The notes under the pieces were generated by a model, which worked only from the letters and a program-made list of their open reading frames with translations, was not told where the DNA came from and did not search any database. From Ixodes scapularis (taxonomy: Eukaryota; Arthropoda; Arachnida; Ixodida; Ixodidae): a stretch of 64,000 bases of DNA. Location of the stretch: the NCBI RefSeq assembly GCF_016920785.2, contig NW_024609839.1, forward strand, positions 6,350,196 to 6,414,195, in the 5' to 3' direction. The translations under genes were made by a program, and so were the position numbers. Below, in pieces: positions 11,814 to 22,611 of the stretch (its first letter is position 1; each line of letters begins with the position of its first letter).

Positions 11814-12124
11814 ATTCGCTTCTAAGGGCCGCTCGAGACACGGACCTCGCGCACGGGCGCGCCACTTGCGAGTAAAACGCAAACAGATTGAGGGTCTTTA
11901 CCTTACATCGGTTCTGGGCGGTTTGTCTTGCTCGTTGTTGTTCCTCGTATTTTTGCTCGTGTGGCCTTGGGTGAAGACACCTATTGTTGTATTGAAAACT
12001 ACCTGCGCGTGCCGAATGGGCCTTAAAATGGCGGCAGCACCGGGAAGAGCTAACCGCTCGCTCCGAGCGAGATCGAAGCGCGTGCATTCTGGGCACAGAA
12101 ATGGCCGAGATGCCACCACCCTAA

Positions 12125-12281
12125 CCGCTCATTCACACTGGAAGCGGATCCGCGTTCGCAAAGCGGTTGCGAACGCGGTTGTTGATGTCATCGAGTGCGC
12201 GTGCAATAGCGCTGGATCTTTATACAATCGCGTTCGCAACCGCTTTGCGAAAGCGGATCCGCTTCCAGTGTGAATGAGCGG
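12125..12281. mobile_element. Harbinger-type fold-back MITE (157 bp)
   Basis: Inverted arms of about 53 bp differ at a single position. They begin CCGCTCATTCACACTGG and include AAGCGGATCCGC and CGCAAAGCGG. The duplicated TAA at 12122-12124 and 12282-12284 is the classic PIF/Harbinger target. The loop is about 50 bp. The near-identity of the arms suggests a young insertion or gene conversion between arms. Confidence 0.9.
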
Positions 12282-12940
12282 TAAGACAGACGTGGCGAAT
12301 GTGTATGAAAGCTCCCTAGTGTGGTCGGTGGCTCGTCGTAGGAAGTGTCCTCTTCTGGAGCTTTGAGTGGTTCGCCGATGAACGGACAAGCATGCCGCCC
12401 GCTCCCAGCTGTCGCAGCGGGTGCCTCACAAGTGTTCAAAGCCACTTTATCGTTGCGAAGGACACCGTGCGCCTCAAAGTATGGCCGAAGGCGATCCCCC
12501 GAAAAAGTCCGCGATTTGCATTTTCTGCCTGCCGACACGAATCATCAACGGGCAGACGGTTCTAAGGGCCAAGCTCAAATGGTAATTAAAACGAGATGCT
12601 GCTCCACGTCTGTTTCCGAATGTCCCCGCGCATATCTCGAAAGCAACCACGAAGAACCGGAAACGAAAGGCCCCCACCGATCGAAGCGTTGCTGAGACTG
12701 CAGCCGGTTCGGTTACCCCGTATTGATCCCCGATGGAACAATTCCCTACGAACCCGAAGCAGACGGCGATGATGGCCACCGACTTTTCCGACGTCTGTTT
12801 CAGAATTTCAGGAACACAGTCGCCGGTGAAAAAAGATGACGACAGCCGAGGATCGCACGATTTCCTACGAGCTTACAGAGAAGCGAGGCGTAGTTGCTGC
12901 GATGAGGGTCGTCACATTCATAAAGAATCTCCTTCTGGCT
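12282..12940. other. GC-rich non-coding interval
   Basis: Overlapping open frames occur on both strands, none with a recognisable domain and none with a clear codon signature. No inverted repeat was seen beyond the flanking elements. Confidence 0.4.
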
Positions 12941-13081
12941 CTAAGTAGATTCACTCACCCTCAAACTCACACTCACACTCACACCAGAAAAACGGTCATT
13001 CACGTCGCGCAGCGCGACGTGAATGACCGTTTTTCTGGTGTGAGTGTGAGTGTGAGTTTGAGGGTGAGTGAATCTACTTAG
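12941..13081. repeat. Perfect 141-bp palindrome
   Basis: The two 70-bp arms (12941-13010 and 13012-13081) are exactly complementary, with one unpaired base, A at 13011. The outer end is CTAAGTAGATTCACTCACCC, the middle is a CTCACA/TGTGAG run, and the core is ACGTCGCGC-A-GCGCGACGT. Such a structure would extrude as a cruciform or fold into a 70-bp hairpin RNA. No target duplication is obvious. A fold-back transposon, a hairpin-RNA locus and a sequencing or assembly artefact all remain possible. Confidence 0.93.
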
Positions 13082-15159
13082 CGCTTCTCCCAGAATATGA
13101 ATACCCAACTCGCCCGAGCATCCATTCTAAGATCCTTCTGGCTGTCAGCATAGGAGAATAGTATGTGCCGGAGACGACCCAGCTATGGCTCTCAACACTC
13201 GGAAGAATGAGGAGCGTTCTTGGGCTAGGTTGACTCCCTCAAAGTCCGTGCGAATTATTTCCGACTGTAACAACCCCACCGACCGATGCCTAAAATTGTC
13301 GATTTCTTGAAAGAGTGGATTTCCAGCTCGAGATCAGTTGACCATTAGAAAAGCGACGCACGCGGACGATTGGCAGCAGATCTGGCGGGGCCCGCAGCAG
13401 AGCGTGCAAGCGACACGGGCGCAGCAGATCACCCGGAAAGAACCGATCTCTCGGCCACGGCAGCGCCACACTTTCGCCCGCTACCGGGGCGGCCCGCGCT
13501 CCTCCGGTCAAGGCCGCTCGAGTTCCTCAACTGACCCCGTGGAGTGAAGTCGCCCGGGCTGATGCTTAGACGCCACTTGACCGCGCAAGTTACGCACTGA
13601 GTGCGCGTCACGTGCTGGCCCACTCAGCGCAACGAGGATGTCTTCACTCTGAGACAGGCACCCTAGGTCTTTTTGCATAAAGACGGCACCTATCGTCGAA
13701 AGTTCGAACTGCGATCGGAGTCGCTGAGGAGGCAGGAGAGGTATCGCAACTCCCCTTTATGACGCCCACTGTATTTCGCCGCTGCGTGAGGAGGGCCCTG
13801 CGCATTCACAGAACTCTTAGAAAAAAGGTACGTTGTCGAGAAGATGTTCTTCCCGCCGGACTATGAAGTTTGGTTTGACAACCTCTTGCAAGGAATTCTG
13901 GCAACTCTCAGATATCCCACAGCCGCAATGACTGAACCCGATATCCAGCTGGCGTCTCTAAGGGCCCTGCCAAAAACTGACGCAACGCTCGTGTGCGGAT
14001 ATCGTTTGTTTGTTAGTCCTTTTCAAATTTGCTCATTTTGCCCACCTGCCGCGCTGACTAGCGGTCGATCCAGGCGCCACATGTTCGAGAAGCAGAGCGC
14101 GTCTGCACTCGCCTACACAAGTGTCGCCGGTGTGAATCCGGTACGCTCAAAGGCAAATCGAGCAAAAAAACCTTCCAAAAAGGCAAAATAAGGGGAAAAA
14201 AAAAGTAAATTTGTCGCGTGACGTTTTTTTCTTTCCAAGAAATCGTTGGGGGTCTCTTCCATTTGGGATGCGCTTTTAAACGAATCGAATATACAGTTTG
14301 GCGAACCTTTTGTTTGTAAATGCGAACCCGTTCACATATATTTTTGCGTCCGTTTGGCGCCAAGAAAAAAGGGAGGGGAGGGGGGTTCTGATTTTTTTTC
14401 TCTCGTTCCTCCCATGCCATTACTTTATTTTATTATTTCGTCTTTGCCGATTTTTTTCTCCGCTGCTGGTCATAAATATTGGACCAAGCCCCGTCCCGAG
14501 CTGTTCGGTCCGGGACCAAGTTTGTCAACCAACGGCTGTCCGCGCGACGTGGCGCTGCGACGGCTATGTGGAATAGGGCTTGGAATACTTTAAAAACTCG
14601 AATTCTCGATCGTCGGTGTTTTTTTTCTGTGTTTTTGTTTCTTGCTTTTTTTATTTGTCGTTTTTTTTTTTATTTATTTTTCCTCTCGTTTTTCTTCTTC
14701 GGGATCTGATGGGCGTTGAGGACGACAGCGATAGGCTGGATTACGTGCTCGACATATCGGCGGTGTGAATCGAATCCACGATGATAAGGGGCGGCGTGTC
14801 GTGTCCTGTCTATTTTTTGCTCCTGGACATATCTCCCATTTTTTTTATTCTACAGCCGTGTTTTTCTTTCCCCCCTTTTCTTAGGAATTTGAGTAGAGGC
14901 CCCGTGGACAGAGCTTCGACGCGGACGTATCTCGGGTCTGCATTGTCCCTAGACACTGGTATTTATTTTTCTTTCCATGTCCGTGGTTTTCTTTTGTGTA
15001 CTTCTTTCCACATCTCGATGACGTGCGTCGAAGCCGACTTTTTCCTCTCTGTCGCCACTTTATCTTGGTCGTGTTTTCTTGGTTCCCTGTTTCTTTCTCT
15101 CTTTCTTACACAAGCCCACACCTCCTGGACATTGGCACGGTGGCCTCCTACACTCTAAG
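13082..15159. other. Non-coding interval, pyrimidine-rich in part
   Basis: 14380-15150 is strongly T/C-rich on the plus strand (many TTTTT and TTTCTT runs), which produces hydrophobic frames without domain signatures. 13290-13620 is GC-rich with frames on both strands. No exon or RNA gene could be supported. Confidence 0.4.
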
Positions 15160-16380
15160 AAAAAAAGAGAGCGCGACTTAGTCCCTCGGGGGACTAAATG
15201 CGGTAACGCTGCCATTAGTCCCGTGCGGGACTAACGGGGACGGGGGCAGCCGTGCTCCCGTACCGTTAGCCGTGCAAATTGGACCCCCATGACTAACTTT
15301 TGCGCCCTTTCATCTAGACCCCTGGGACGTATTGTTGCACCCTTGCATAGGACTAAACGTTGCGCCTATTTACTCCAGTCATGGGTAAGTTACTTTGAAA
15401 AAGTAACTTACCCATGTTACAGCTACTTTCAGAAAAAGTATCAAAGTTACCGTTGCAGTTACCGCAACAAAAGAGTAACTCGTTACAGTTACTTTTAAGA
15501 AGTAACGACGTTACTTTTCAGTTACTTTTCTGTAACACAAAAAATAATTAGAAAAAACTAGAAAACGTCCTTCACAACGTTTTATTGGATAAAAATAAAA
15601 AGTACGCTTTTTACTTCATTTTGTAACTTAGCAGCAGTTGCTTCTCGAAGTTAGTGTTTGAAAGTTTCAAGCCAGAGTAGTGGCGCAAATCAAAATACGA
15701 AACATGCGCAGTGCGGAGTAATGGAGCTAATCAAAATACGAGACATGCGCAGTGCCCTTCACGTGTATTCTTTTTTTACGGTTGATTCACCCGATTAAAA
15801 AGCGTTTGCACATAAAAAAAACCACAACATAGGTAGTGCTTCAAGACACTAAGATGTAAGCGTTCAGTCACAAAGTACAAGCGCGTGCGTAAAGATAACT
15901 AGATATTTTTTCATAAAATCTACACGTGGCTATATTCGGGTCGTGACTCGCGAGAAAGAACGTATTCACAGCTTTGTGCGAGGCCAACTTGACACTCGAA
16001 ATGTCGGATTAGACGATTTGGAAAGTGCAAGGAATATTTAAATTGTACTCGTTCAGTGATATATTATTCATAAAACACTGGAAAGTAACGACCAAAGTAA
16101 CGTCGTTACTTTCATCGTTACCTCAGAAAAAAGTAATAGAAGTACAGTTACAGTTACATTTTTAAAAAGTAACTCGTTACAGTTACAAGTTACCAAAAAA
16201 GTAACGAAGTTACAGTAACGCGTTACTAGTAACGCGTTACTACCCGAGACTGATTTACTCCCCTGAAGCAAAATGTTGCGCCCTCGCATTAAGCCCCCTG
16301 GGACGAAAAGTGAACCCTTTACATTTGGTCCCGAGCCGCTAGATTTGGAACCCTCGCTTGTAGCCCTGTTCACCTCAAAG
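15160..16380 (+). repeat. Degenerate GGGAC/TTGCGCCC repeat array interrupted by hAT
   Basis: Outside the hAT insertion, this stretch repeats variants of a roughly 30-bp unit in which a TTGCGCCCT-like block alternates with a CCC..GGGAC(TAA) block, e.g. CCCCTGGGACG at 15319-15329 and CCCCTGGGACG at 16293-16303. Copies lie on both sides of 15376-16252, so the array predates the insertion. The units are heavily diverged and copy number cannot be counted with confidence. Confidence 0.55.
15376..16252. mobile_element. Non-autonomous hAT element rich in GTAAC motifs
   Basis: An 8-bp duplication ATTTACTC (15368-15375 and 16253-16260) brackets termini that begin CAGTCATGGGTA on the left and CAGTCTCGGGTA inverted at the right. 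Both subterminal regions are packed with GTAAC/GTTAC motifs (e.g. GTAACGCGTTACTAGTAAC near the right end), probably transposase-binding sites. The AT-rich interior has no transposase frame. The element at 22612-24418 has the same motif style. Confidence 0.9.
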
Positions 16381-16778
16381 TTGCGCCGCATGAATTGCTG
16401 AGAACTGAAGAAACAAGCTTCGCGCAAGTTGCCCAGTGTACTGGAATCTCAGAAACAAAATGCTGCGGTTCGAGTTAAACGTAACTTTATTGCCTCGTAT
16501 AATACACATCACATTCAGGGATGACTGAAGTCGAGGTTTCTGAGCGGTAGAATCCAGCCTAAGGCCGAATTCCGAAGAGTGCACTTGCGTCGACGATGCC
16601 CTGGACATCTGTCCAAAGCGGTCGATGTCCTGGCCTCCTTGTTCGCGAGAGATTTGATTTCTTACTGGCAGCGTGAAATACCCGATCGCTCGACAAACGT
16701 ATGAGACATAGCAGACTCGTAATAAAATAACGAGAAAGCCGCTTAAGTGCTGCAACGCTGGGCATATACCACGCTATA

Positions 16779-16927
16779 CGGAGAGCAAGTCGTCTGCTTT
16801 TGCGCACGAGTTTCGGTGACGTCAGAAAGAGGCCGCGCTGTGACCGGCATTCAGAACCAATCGGAGCTCGGAGTCTTCCTGACGTCACCGCAACCCGTGC
16901 AAGAGAACCAGACGAACTTGCGCTCCG
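16779..16927. mobile_element. MITE with CRE (TGACGTCA) in each arm
   Basis: Inverted arms of about 45 bp start CGGAG and run through a GCGCAC/GTGC block to GGTGACGTCAG. A TGACGTCA octamer, the canonical CREB/ATF site, lies at about 16816 and again at about 16889. A related element is at 47166-47357. No target duplication was found. Confidence 0.75.
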
Positions 16928-16962
16928 CAATGACAGCAGAGCAGCGTCATATGCCAGTGTTA

Positions 16963-17149
16963 AGGCCGGTTCTCACATGCAGCGGAGCGCTGATGTAGCG
17001 CTCCTCACGTGCCGTCAGCTACTTATCGTCTGCCATGAACAACAGTTTTGACGGTGCGATACAAAGCTGGTGAACACTCCCGTCAGCACGCGCTTAGCGC
17101 GAGGTTAGCGCTATGCTTGTAGCGCTCCGCTGCATGTGGGAACAGGCCT
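16963..17149. mobile_element. Harbinger-type MITE (187 bp)
   Basis: Arms begin AGGCCGGTTCTCACATGCAG and are matched at the far end with two mismatches over 29 bp. TTA is duplicated at 16960-16962 and 17150-17152. The interior has several AGCGCT palindromes. The termini share the AGGCC(C/G)GTTC start of the element at 55639-56018, so the two may answer to one transposase. Confidence 0.9.
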
Positions 17150-17152
17150 TTA

Positions 17153-18100
17153 GTCGACCGTTGGCTCCGAATCGCAGACCCAGCGTGCACGCGGTCAATC
17201 TGCGCTTCAAAGTGACGGCACGCGAGCAACGCGAAAGTCTATATCGTTCGTTCACCCTAGGGTGCAACCCCACCGTGCATTATGCTTTGCTTCAGTTTTG
17301 ACGCTTTATAACTTTCTTTGGATTCTACACTCATAAAGTTAATCTTAAATAGCTGTTTTTAGCTCTAATTTAATGTATCGATATTACGTTTATTTATAGT
17401 TGTTATCTAATTATTTACCTTTTCAACAGCTTTTTATATTGACCAATTTTTTTCCTCGCGTTATAACGTCCCAACGGTCACGATAATATACGTAAGCGGT
17501 CTGTTCGACGTGCACAGAAGAAGAATGACCCGTAAAAAATATTGTACCTTTTAAATAAAGAATACTTTAAACTAACGTTACTTCCTTGTGCTATCAAAAC
17601 GGATTCGGGTGAAGTAACGAAAATAACGAGACATTAAGGTACATACCAGGCTTCTTTTTGAGATTTCATTTCTCGGAAACTGCATATCTATTTATCGATA
17701 GATTACACGTGAAGTTCACTATTCAATCGAAAACGTTTCTCATTCAGTTACGGCAAGTCTCAGTTTTCTGATATCAAATATTGTGCGAGATACGTGTTCA
17801 GGAATAGCTAGATTTTGCATTTGTCATCATGTGCGGCTTGGAACGCCGCGTGAGAGACAGAAATGTCACCAGATGCGTGGGTGTCAGATGCGCGAGGCTG
17901 CGAGTGGAGCACAGCTGCCTTTGCGCGCGTTTCACCCTGCATCGGTATGCCCAAATGAAAGTGACGCCGTGAAAACGATTCCTGCGGTTGCAATTCCACC
18001 ACGACTGAAAATTCAATTACTTTTTTTATCTATTGCAGAAATTATTTTTGCAATCACGCTAGGATGTCTCAGAATGGTGCGACCATACTTCATTTCCTAG
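17153..18100. other. AT-rich non-coding interval
   Basis: Mostly AT-rich DNA from 17290 to 17790, then a mixed stretch. Open frames are short and unremarkable. Confidence 0.45.
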
Positions 18101-18192
18101 CCGTCTCGGTGGCGTATACGGTCTCGGTATAGCTCCGAGGCAAAGCGCTGGCCTACGGGTCCCCATTTGGCGGGTTTTGATCCCGTCCGAGA
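18101..18192 (+). repeat. tRNA-like SINE head
   Basis: A possible box A (TGGCGTATACGG, 18110-18121) and box B (GGGTTTTGATCCCG, 18172-18185) occur at tRNA-like spacing, with the segment CCGAGGC...GCGCTGGCC between them. The fold is not tRNA-grade. It is probably the Pol III promoter end of a decayed SINE, although the tail cannot be delimited. Confidence 0.45.
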
Positions 18193-18893
18193 TGCCCGCA
18201 TTCTGACAGAGGCTTATTATTGAGAAGGCGCCCTGCAATCGAGATTTCGGTTGCACGACAAAAGATCTCCAGTTAATCAAGAAATTAAGAGGCTGTATTT
18301 TGATGGGGCAATATGCCCTTCGTTGACTTCACCCTAAGGTCTGTATATACGTCTTTGTTGCACATTTTTTGGGCGATTGGAAAAGACGATGGCACAGAAT
18401 TTTAACATCAGCAGGGGATGTTGCAGGCCTCAAAATAATATGGCTACGGTGATAAGCGATTTGAATTTTAATGGTAATTGGCACTCAAGCTTGATTCCTT
18501 TACGAAAAAAAAATTAGTGTGTAATTTAAATACAATAAAACGTTAGAGCCCCCCTCCCCTCTTTCCCCTTCCTTTAGCCAACGTCGCAGCGGCAGAATTA
18601 GTTTAATTGCTGAACGACAAATATTTAATCGAGGCACCCAAAGTGGCACCGACGCAGTACACAGCCGCTGCTGTCACGCTGTTGAAAATATTTCTTTGCG
18701 TGGAACGGTACTCACTGCTGAAGTTGTGTTATTCTGTACTACGGTTATCGCGCAGTTATTTTTCCCACAAGGGGCTTTTTTTTTTTCTTTTTTTCACCCG
18801 CCCTTGCTTTTTTTGTTTTACTTATACTTCTGAGTGCTATAATAAGATGGTGGAGTTAAACGTATTGTTATGATCAAACCTATGTTCCCCGAC

Positions 18894-19697
18894 CAGGGCT
18901 GGGCAGATATACTCCAAAAAGTATATTGCAATACATATACTGAAATACAAACACCGCAGAAACGTCACAAAAGTATTCCAGGATACAGGTACATGAATAC
19001 ACTCTTTCCCGAACGGTGCAAGGTGCGGAGGACGCGGTTCGTGTCGAATGCAAATGGTTTGTTTTCCTCAGGTTTATGTCAGTTTATGCACTTCCCCTTA
19101 ACCTGAAACTTTGCATCTGTTCACACTCCGCTACCAAATCAAATAACACAAAAAAAAAAAAGGAAAATTGTTCTTTTTAGTCGCCCACGTAGGTATTGGA
19201 AACGACAGCTTGCCATCCCTGAAAAAAAAAAAAAAAAACGCGTTTGCCCAAATAAAACGCTGTTTTGCCCTAAAGATGCGTACAAATTCGAGACACACCT
19301 TTAAGTAAAAAAGAGGGTTGTGAGAAGAGCTTACGCTGCTATTCTTGTATTTTTTTTTTTTTTTTAATTTTTGGGACCGTGATATATACTAGACAATTAG
19401 ACTTCCCCCCTGTGGATAGAGTTGTGCAGCGGGTGCATATTACCAAGTCTGGAACCCCTTGCACCAACAGTGGTTTTCAGTTTATAATAATAATAAAAAA
19501 AAGAAAACAACAACAGACGATTGATTTTTGACAACTGCTACGAGATCCCCGAGCCTGGTGGAGTAGTGCGTTACATCGCCAATGTCACTTCCCTATTGAA
19601 ACACATTTTGCATAAGTATCTCGATACAGAGATACAGATACTCGAAAGTGTCTTTACCTATCGCGATACATTTGTACCGCTATTTGGCCCAGCCCTT
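18894..19697. mobile_element. Non-autonomous hAT element absent from copy B
   Basis: The ends are CAGGGCTGGGCAGATAT and, inverted, AAGGGCTGGGCCAAATA, sharing AGGGCTGGGC. The 8-bp flanks TCCCCGAC (18886-18893) and GCCCTGAC (19698-19705) each differ by one base from GCCCCGAC, the uninterrupted sequence at the matching spot in copy B (about 61949-61956). Subterminal GTATAT/TATCG-type motifs are frequent. No transposase frame is present. Confidence 0.9.
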
Positions 19698-20064
19698 GCC
19701 CTGACAAATACGAAATCGGAGTCGCCGTCTGTGAGAAGAAACAACTTCGCGCTCGGTGAGCTTAATTTTGTTCCGGCTTATTAAAAAAAAAGTGAGCTTT
19801 TGTCCGTCGGCTTATCAAAAATCAGCTTATGACCGGAAATGTTGCATCCGGCAAGCTTTTGTGCGGTGAACTTATGTCCGATCTGTTTTTGGTAGGGAAT
19901 AGAATGTACGAGTTCTAGAGAGCAATCAATATGCAGAAAACTGAAAAACAGGCTTTAGAAAAGTGTCCTGTCAAGCATAAAAATACTAATGTGTACCCAC
20001 ACCAATAAGACACAACGGCAAAAACACCACACAATCGAAACCGACAGGGGTGGGGGCTACTTAC

Positions 20065-20127
20065 CTGTTTATTTACTTTCCTTTCCAAACTGAGCAGCGC
20101 TAAGCTGATGAAGACCAACTCAGTCAT
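20065..20127 (-). CDS. Candidate first coding exon, duplicated segment copy A
   Basis: On the minus strand an ATG at 20127 opens a 21-codon frame with a hydrophobic start (LVFISLALLSLE) that ends in CAG immediately before a perfect splice donor, GTAAGT. The equivalent frame in copy B (62306-62368) keeps the ATG, the frame, the length and the donor, with three substitutions: one silent, one Val/Leu and one Lys/Arg. This could be a signal-peptide exon of a duplicated gene. The exon is short, the hydrophobic run is modest and no downstream exon could be proven, so a coincidental frame in a duplicated repeat is equally possible. Confidence 0.35.
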
Positions 20128-21165
20128 GACGAAAATTGAGTCAGAAGCGTAATTTACCAGGCACGCCTGAAAGTGTGGATCAAACTTTTTTGCCTCAAGT
20201 TTTCAGTGAAGCACGGTAATGTTATCAATGTGCATGATAGCGCGAATAAGTTTCAGCTGAGTTCCTCCTCATTTCTGCCTTCAGAAACACCGCAGAGAAC
20301 TCGAAACATTGCAAAAGGTGTTGTGTGAGATCCAGGGTACACCAAATTTGGGGAGATGTCGCGTAGCCTGAATACAAGAAACCATCCACGAAACGTCAAA
20401 CGTGCGCTTACGAAACCAAGTTTCTAAAGACTCGACGTAAGAGGTCCGTTTAAACTTACGCGATATTACCGATGAACGTCATTTAATAGGTAGGTTAAAA
20501 ACGCAGGCTTTAAAACACTTGCTAACCAGCTTAGTAGTTACCGTGCATGTCACAGCAGATCTTATGACATGGTAGATTTTTGTTTCTAAACCAGTTCGTA
20601 CAAGAAGATCGACACAGACTAGTGCGTGTATATTTTGCGATGAACAATCTTTTGATCGATTTGTATATTCGTTACAAGAAAAGGTCCCACCACGGCCATG
20701 AAAGATGACGCCCTTCGCACGTTTTCGAAACGCGATTTTTTCGCGTTCACACTCATTAAAAATATGTGATATAGATCACCTTGTAGTTGATATATAACTT
20801 ACGTGAAATCTTGTGCGAAAAGCTAGCTCAGTGAGCGCCGCGAAACAATGACGGTCCACGTGTTTGGAGATCCCAATCTATTCCCACGGACACTTCATCT
20901 AACAGACACGTTCGTCGCCGTTGGGGCTTCGTTGTTCAACCAACTACGATACAATTTATTGTTTGTGTCGTTTTTACCTGAAGTCTCTTTGTTATGCCAT
21001 GTTCAGATCTCTCGCTTGGATTTTTTTTTTTTTCATTAAGAGAGATCCAACAGGGAAAATTAAGATGATGAACCGCACACAGTGAAGATAAATCTAAGAG
21101 GTTTTGTGAATACTGAAACAGCGTGATACTTATCAGCCATCGAAGGGCCGACATATGTCTAACCC

Positions 21166-22180
21166 TTAAAGGGGCCCTGCAATGACTTTTTGACTGGTTT
21201 TAATTTGCACCGAACCTGAGCGCACTGAACCAGTAACTTAATCAAACTTTTCTTTTCTCAAATTTCGCTTTATTTTAAAAGTTATAGGCGAATTAGAATT
21301 ACAAAAACAAGCAAAAAATAACCTCCTTCATGACGTAGTAGGTCCTGGCTTGAGTGGCCGTGAACTAGAGGAGGGGTAGTGAGCTCATCGAGCGTTCACG
21401 GTTGCCGCACTCCGGGTCAACGGCTCGAGAGGGCGCCACTGAAGCATATGTTGGATAGGCTCTATGAAACGGGTGGCCGGGGCGGCTCGCATTGCATTTG
21501 CTGCGCGATTAAAGACTATTTTGGCATAACACTTCATTGGACACAAACGACAGCAAACACGGGGTAAAGATCAGTTCAGAACAAGAGCCACTTCGCGCTG
21601 CCATGCCGCCAAATGGCCACATCGCCAGCAGGGCCCGCGCCGAAGGCCTTCGGAACGCTCGGAACCGATCGGATCGTTGAGCCGGTATACGACCGCAGCG
21701 CCGCCGCGTACATCCGGGGCTTTTCTACGCTGGCCGTTCATCGTAGCCTCATCCCACTAGTTCTTTCTAGTATGCGCCGTTTTTTCCGCCGCTTGGTGGC
21801 GGGTGTGTCGACGGGTCTTTTCTTGTTTCCGTACTTTATAAACTGCATTTGTTTCTTTTCTGATCTAAAATACTGAACAAAAACTTCTTTTATAAATAAT
21901 TGAAACGGTTCGCGGCCACTTATATTTTGTATTTCGACTACGAAAAAGCTTTTAGCGGCTCTGACCAGTAGTAAGCCTAGGACCAAACACGTCACATTTT
22001 GTGCGCTTCGGTACCGCAGGTCGCCCTCGTCGGTGGAGGTGGTTTCCACGTCGTCCGGTTAAAATATGACGCACTGATATTTAGTTACTCTCTCCGTGCC
22101 CGCTGGCTTGCCCGGACCCCAAGAGATGTGGAAACCGCAAAAAAGGTAGTTGCTTAAATATGATTGCAGGGCCCCTTTAA
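21166..22180. mobile_element. TTAA-flanked transposon (about 1 kb), full length
   Basis: Both ends read TTAA followed by AGGGGCCCTGCAAT as inverted repeats (21166-21183 and 22163-22180). TTAA targets are typical of piggyBac, but the terminal sequence alone does not settle the superfamily. The right 470 bp is about 95% identical to 59107-59573, and the left 170 bp matches 2280-2454 inverted. No intact transposase frame is present. Confidence 0.85.
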
Positions 22181-22611
22181 ATGAGCAATTCATCCGGGGC
22201 CGTACGAGTACTGTATTCTGTTTCACCTTAAAGGAATACTATAACAAAATTTCGGCGCTTATTTGTGTTGTCTATTCGCGCTCAAAGGAGCAGTATCACA
22301 TCGGACACATCAGTATCTCGTTAAAAAAGGCACGAAAAGGAATTTGAAAACAAATTAAACGATTAGTTACTGGTGGATGTCGCTAAAGCCTTGTTTTTAA
22401 TGCACGTCTAGGAACCTTCACAGGTAGCGACGATGACAGTCTCGCCTAGAACCAACGTTAGTAGATTACCTCATGTTGTGGAACTCCGGCGGAAGGGGGT
22501 TCTTCTCGTAACTCACTTAAGTTCGCCTGCCGTGGTTTGTAGCGCCATCTAGATTGTCGTTTCCTAACTATGGGTTCCATAGAACACGGTGGAATGCCAT
22601 ATAGGCGGCTG

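Larger units (their letters stand above)
18380..21085 (+). repeat. Duplicated segment, copy A
   Basis: After removal of the hAT element at 18894-19697, this 1.9-kb segment aligns in the same orientation with 61400-63252. Shared landmarks include CGACAAATATTTAATCGAGG, TACTCACTGCTGAAGTTGTG, TAATGTGTACCCACACCAAT, GAACTCGAAACATTGCAAAA and TCGTCGCCGTTGGGGCTT. Identity appears high in the right half and lower on the left. The copies are about 43 kb apart. It could be a gene-bearing segmental duplication or two copies of an unnamed transposon; no terminal repeats were found. Confidence 0.85.

Noticed and set aside
21738..22049. 103-codon minus-strand frame, also seen at 59 kb
   Set aside because: It lies within the non-coding part of the TTAA element; its similarity at 59107-59400 is due to the repeat copy, not a conserved gene.
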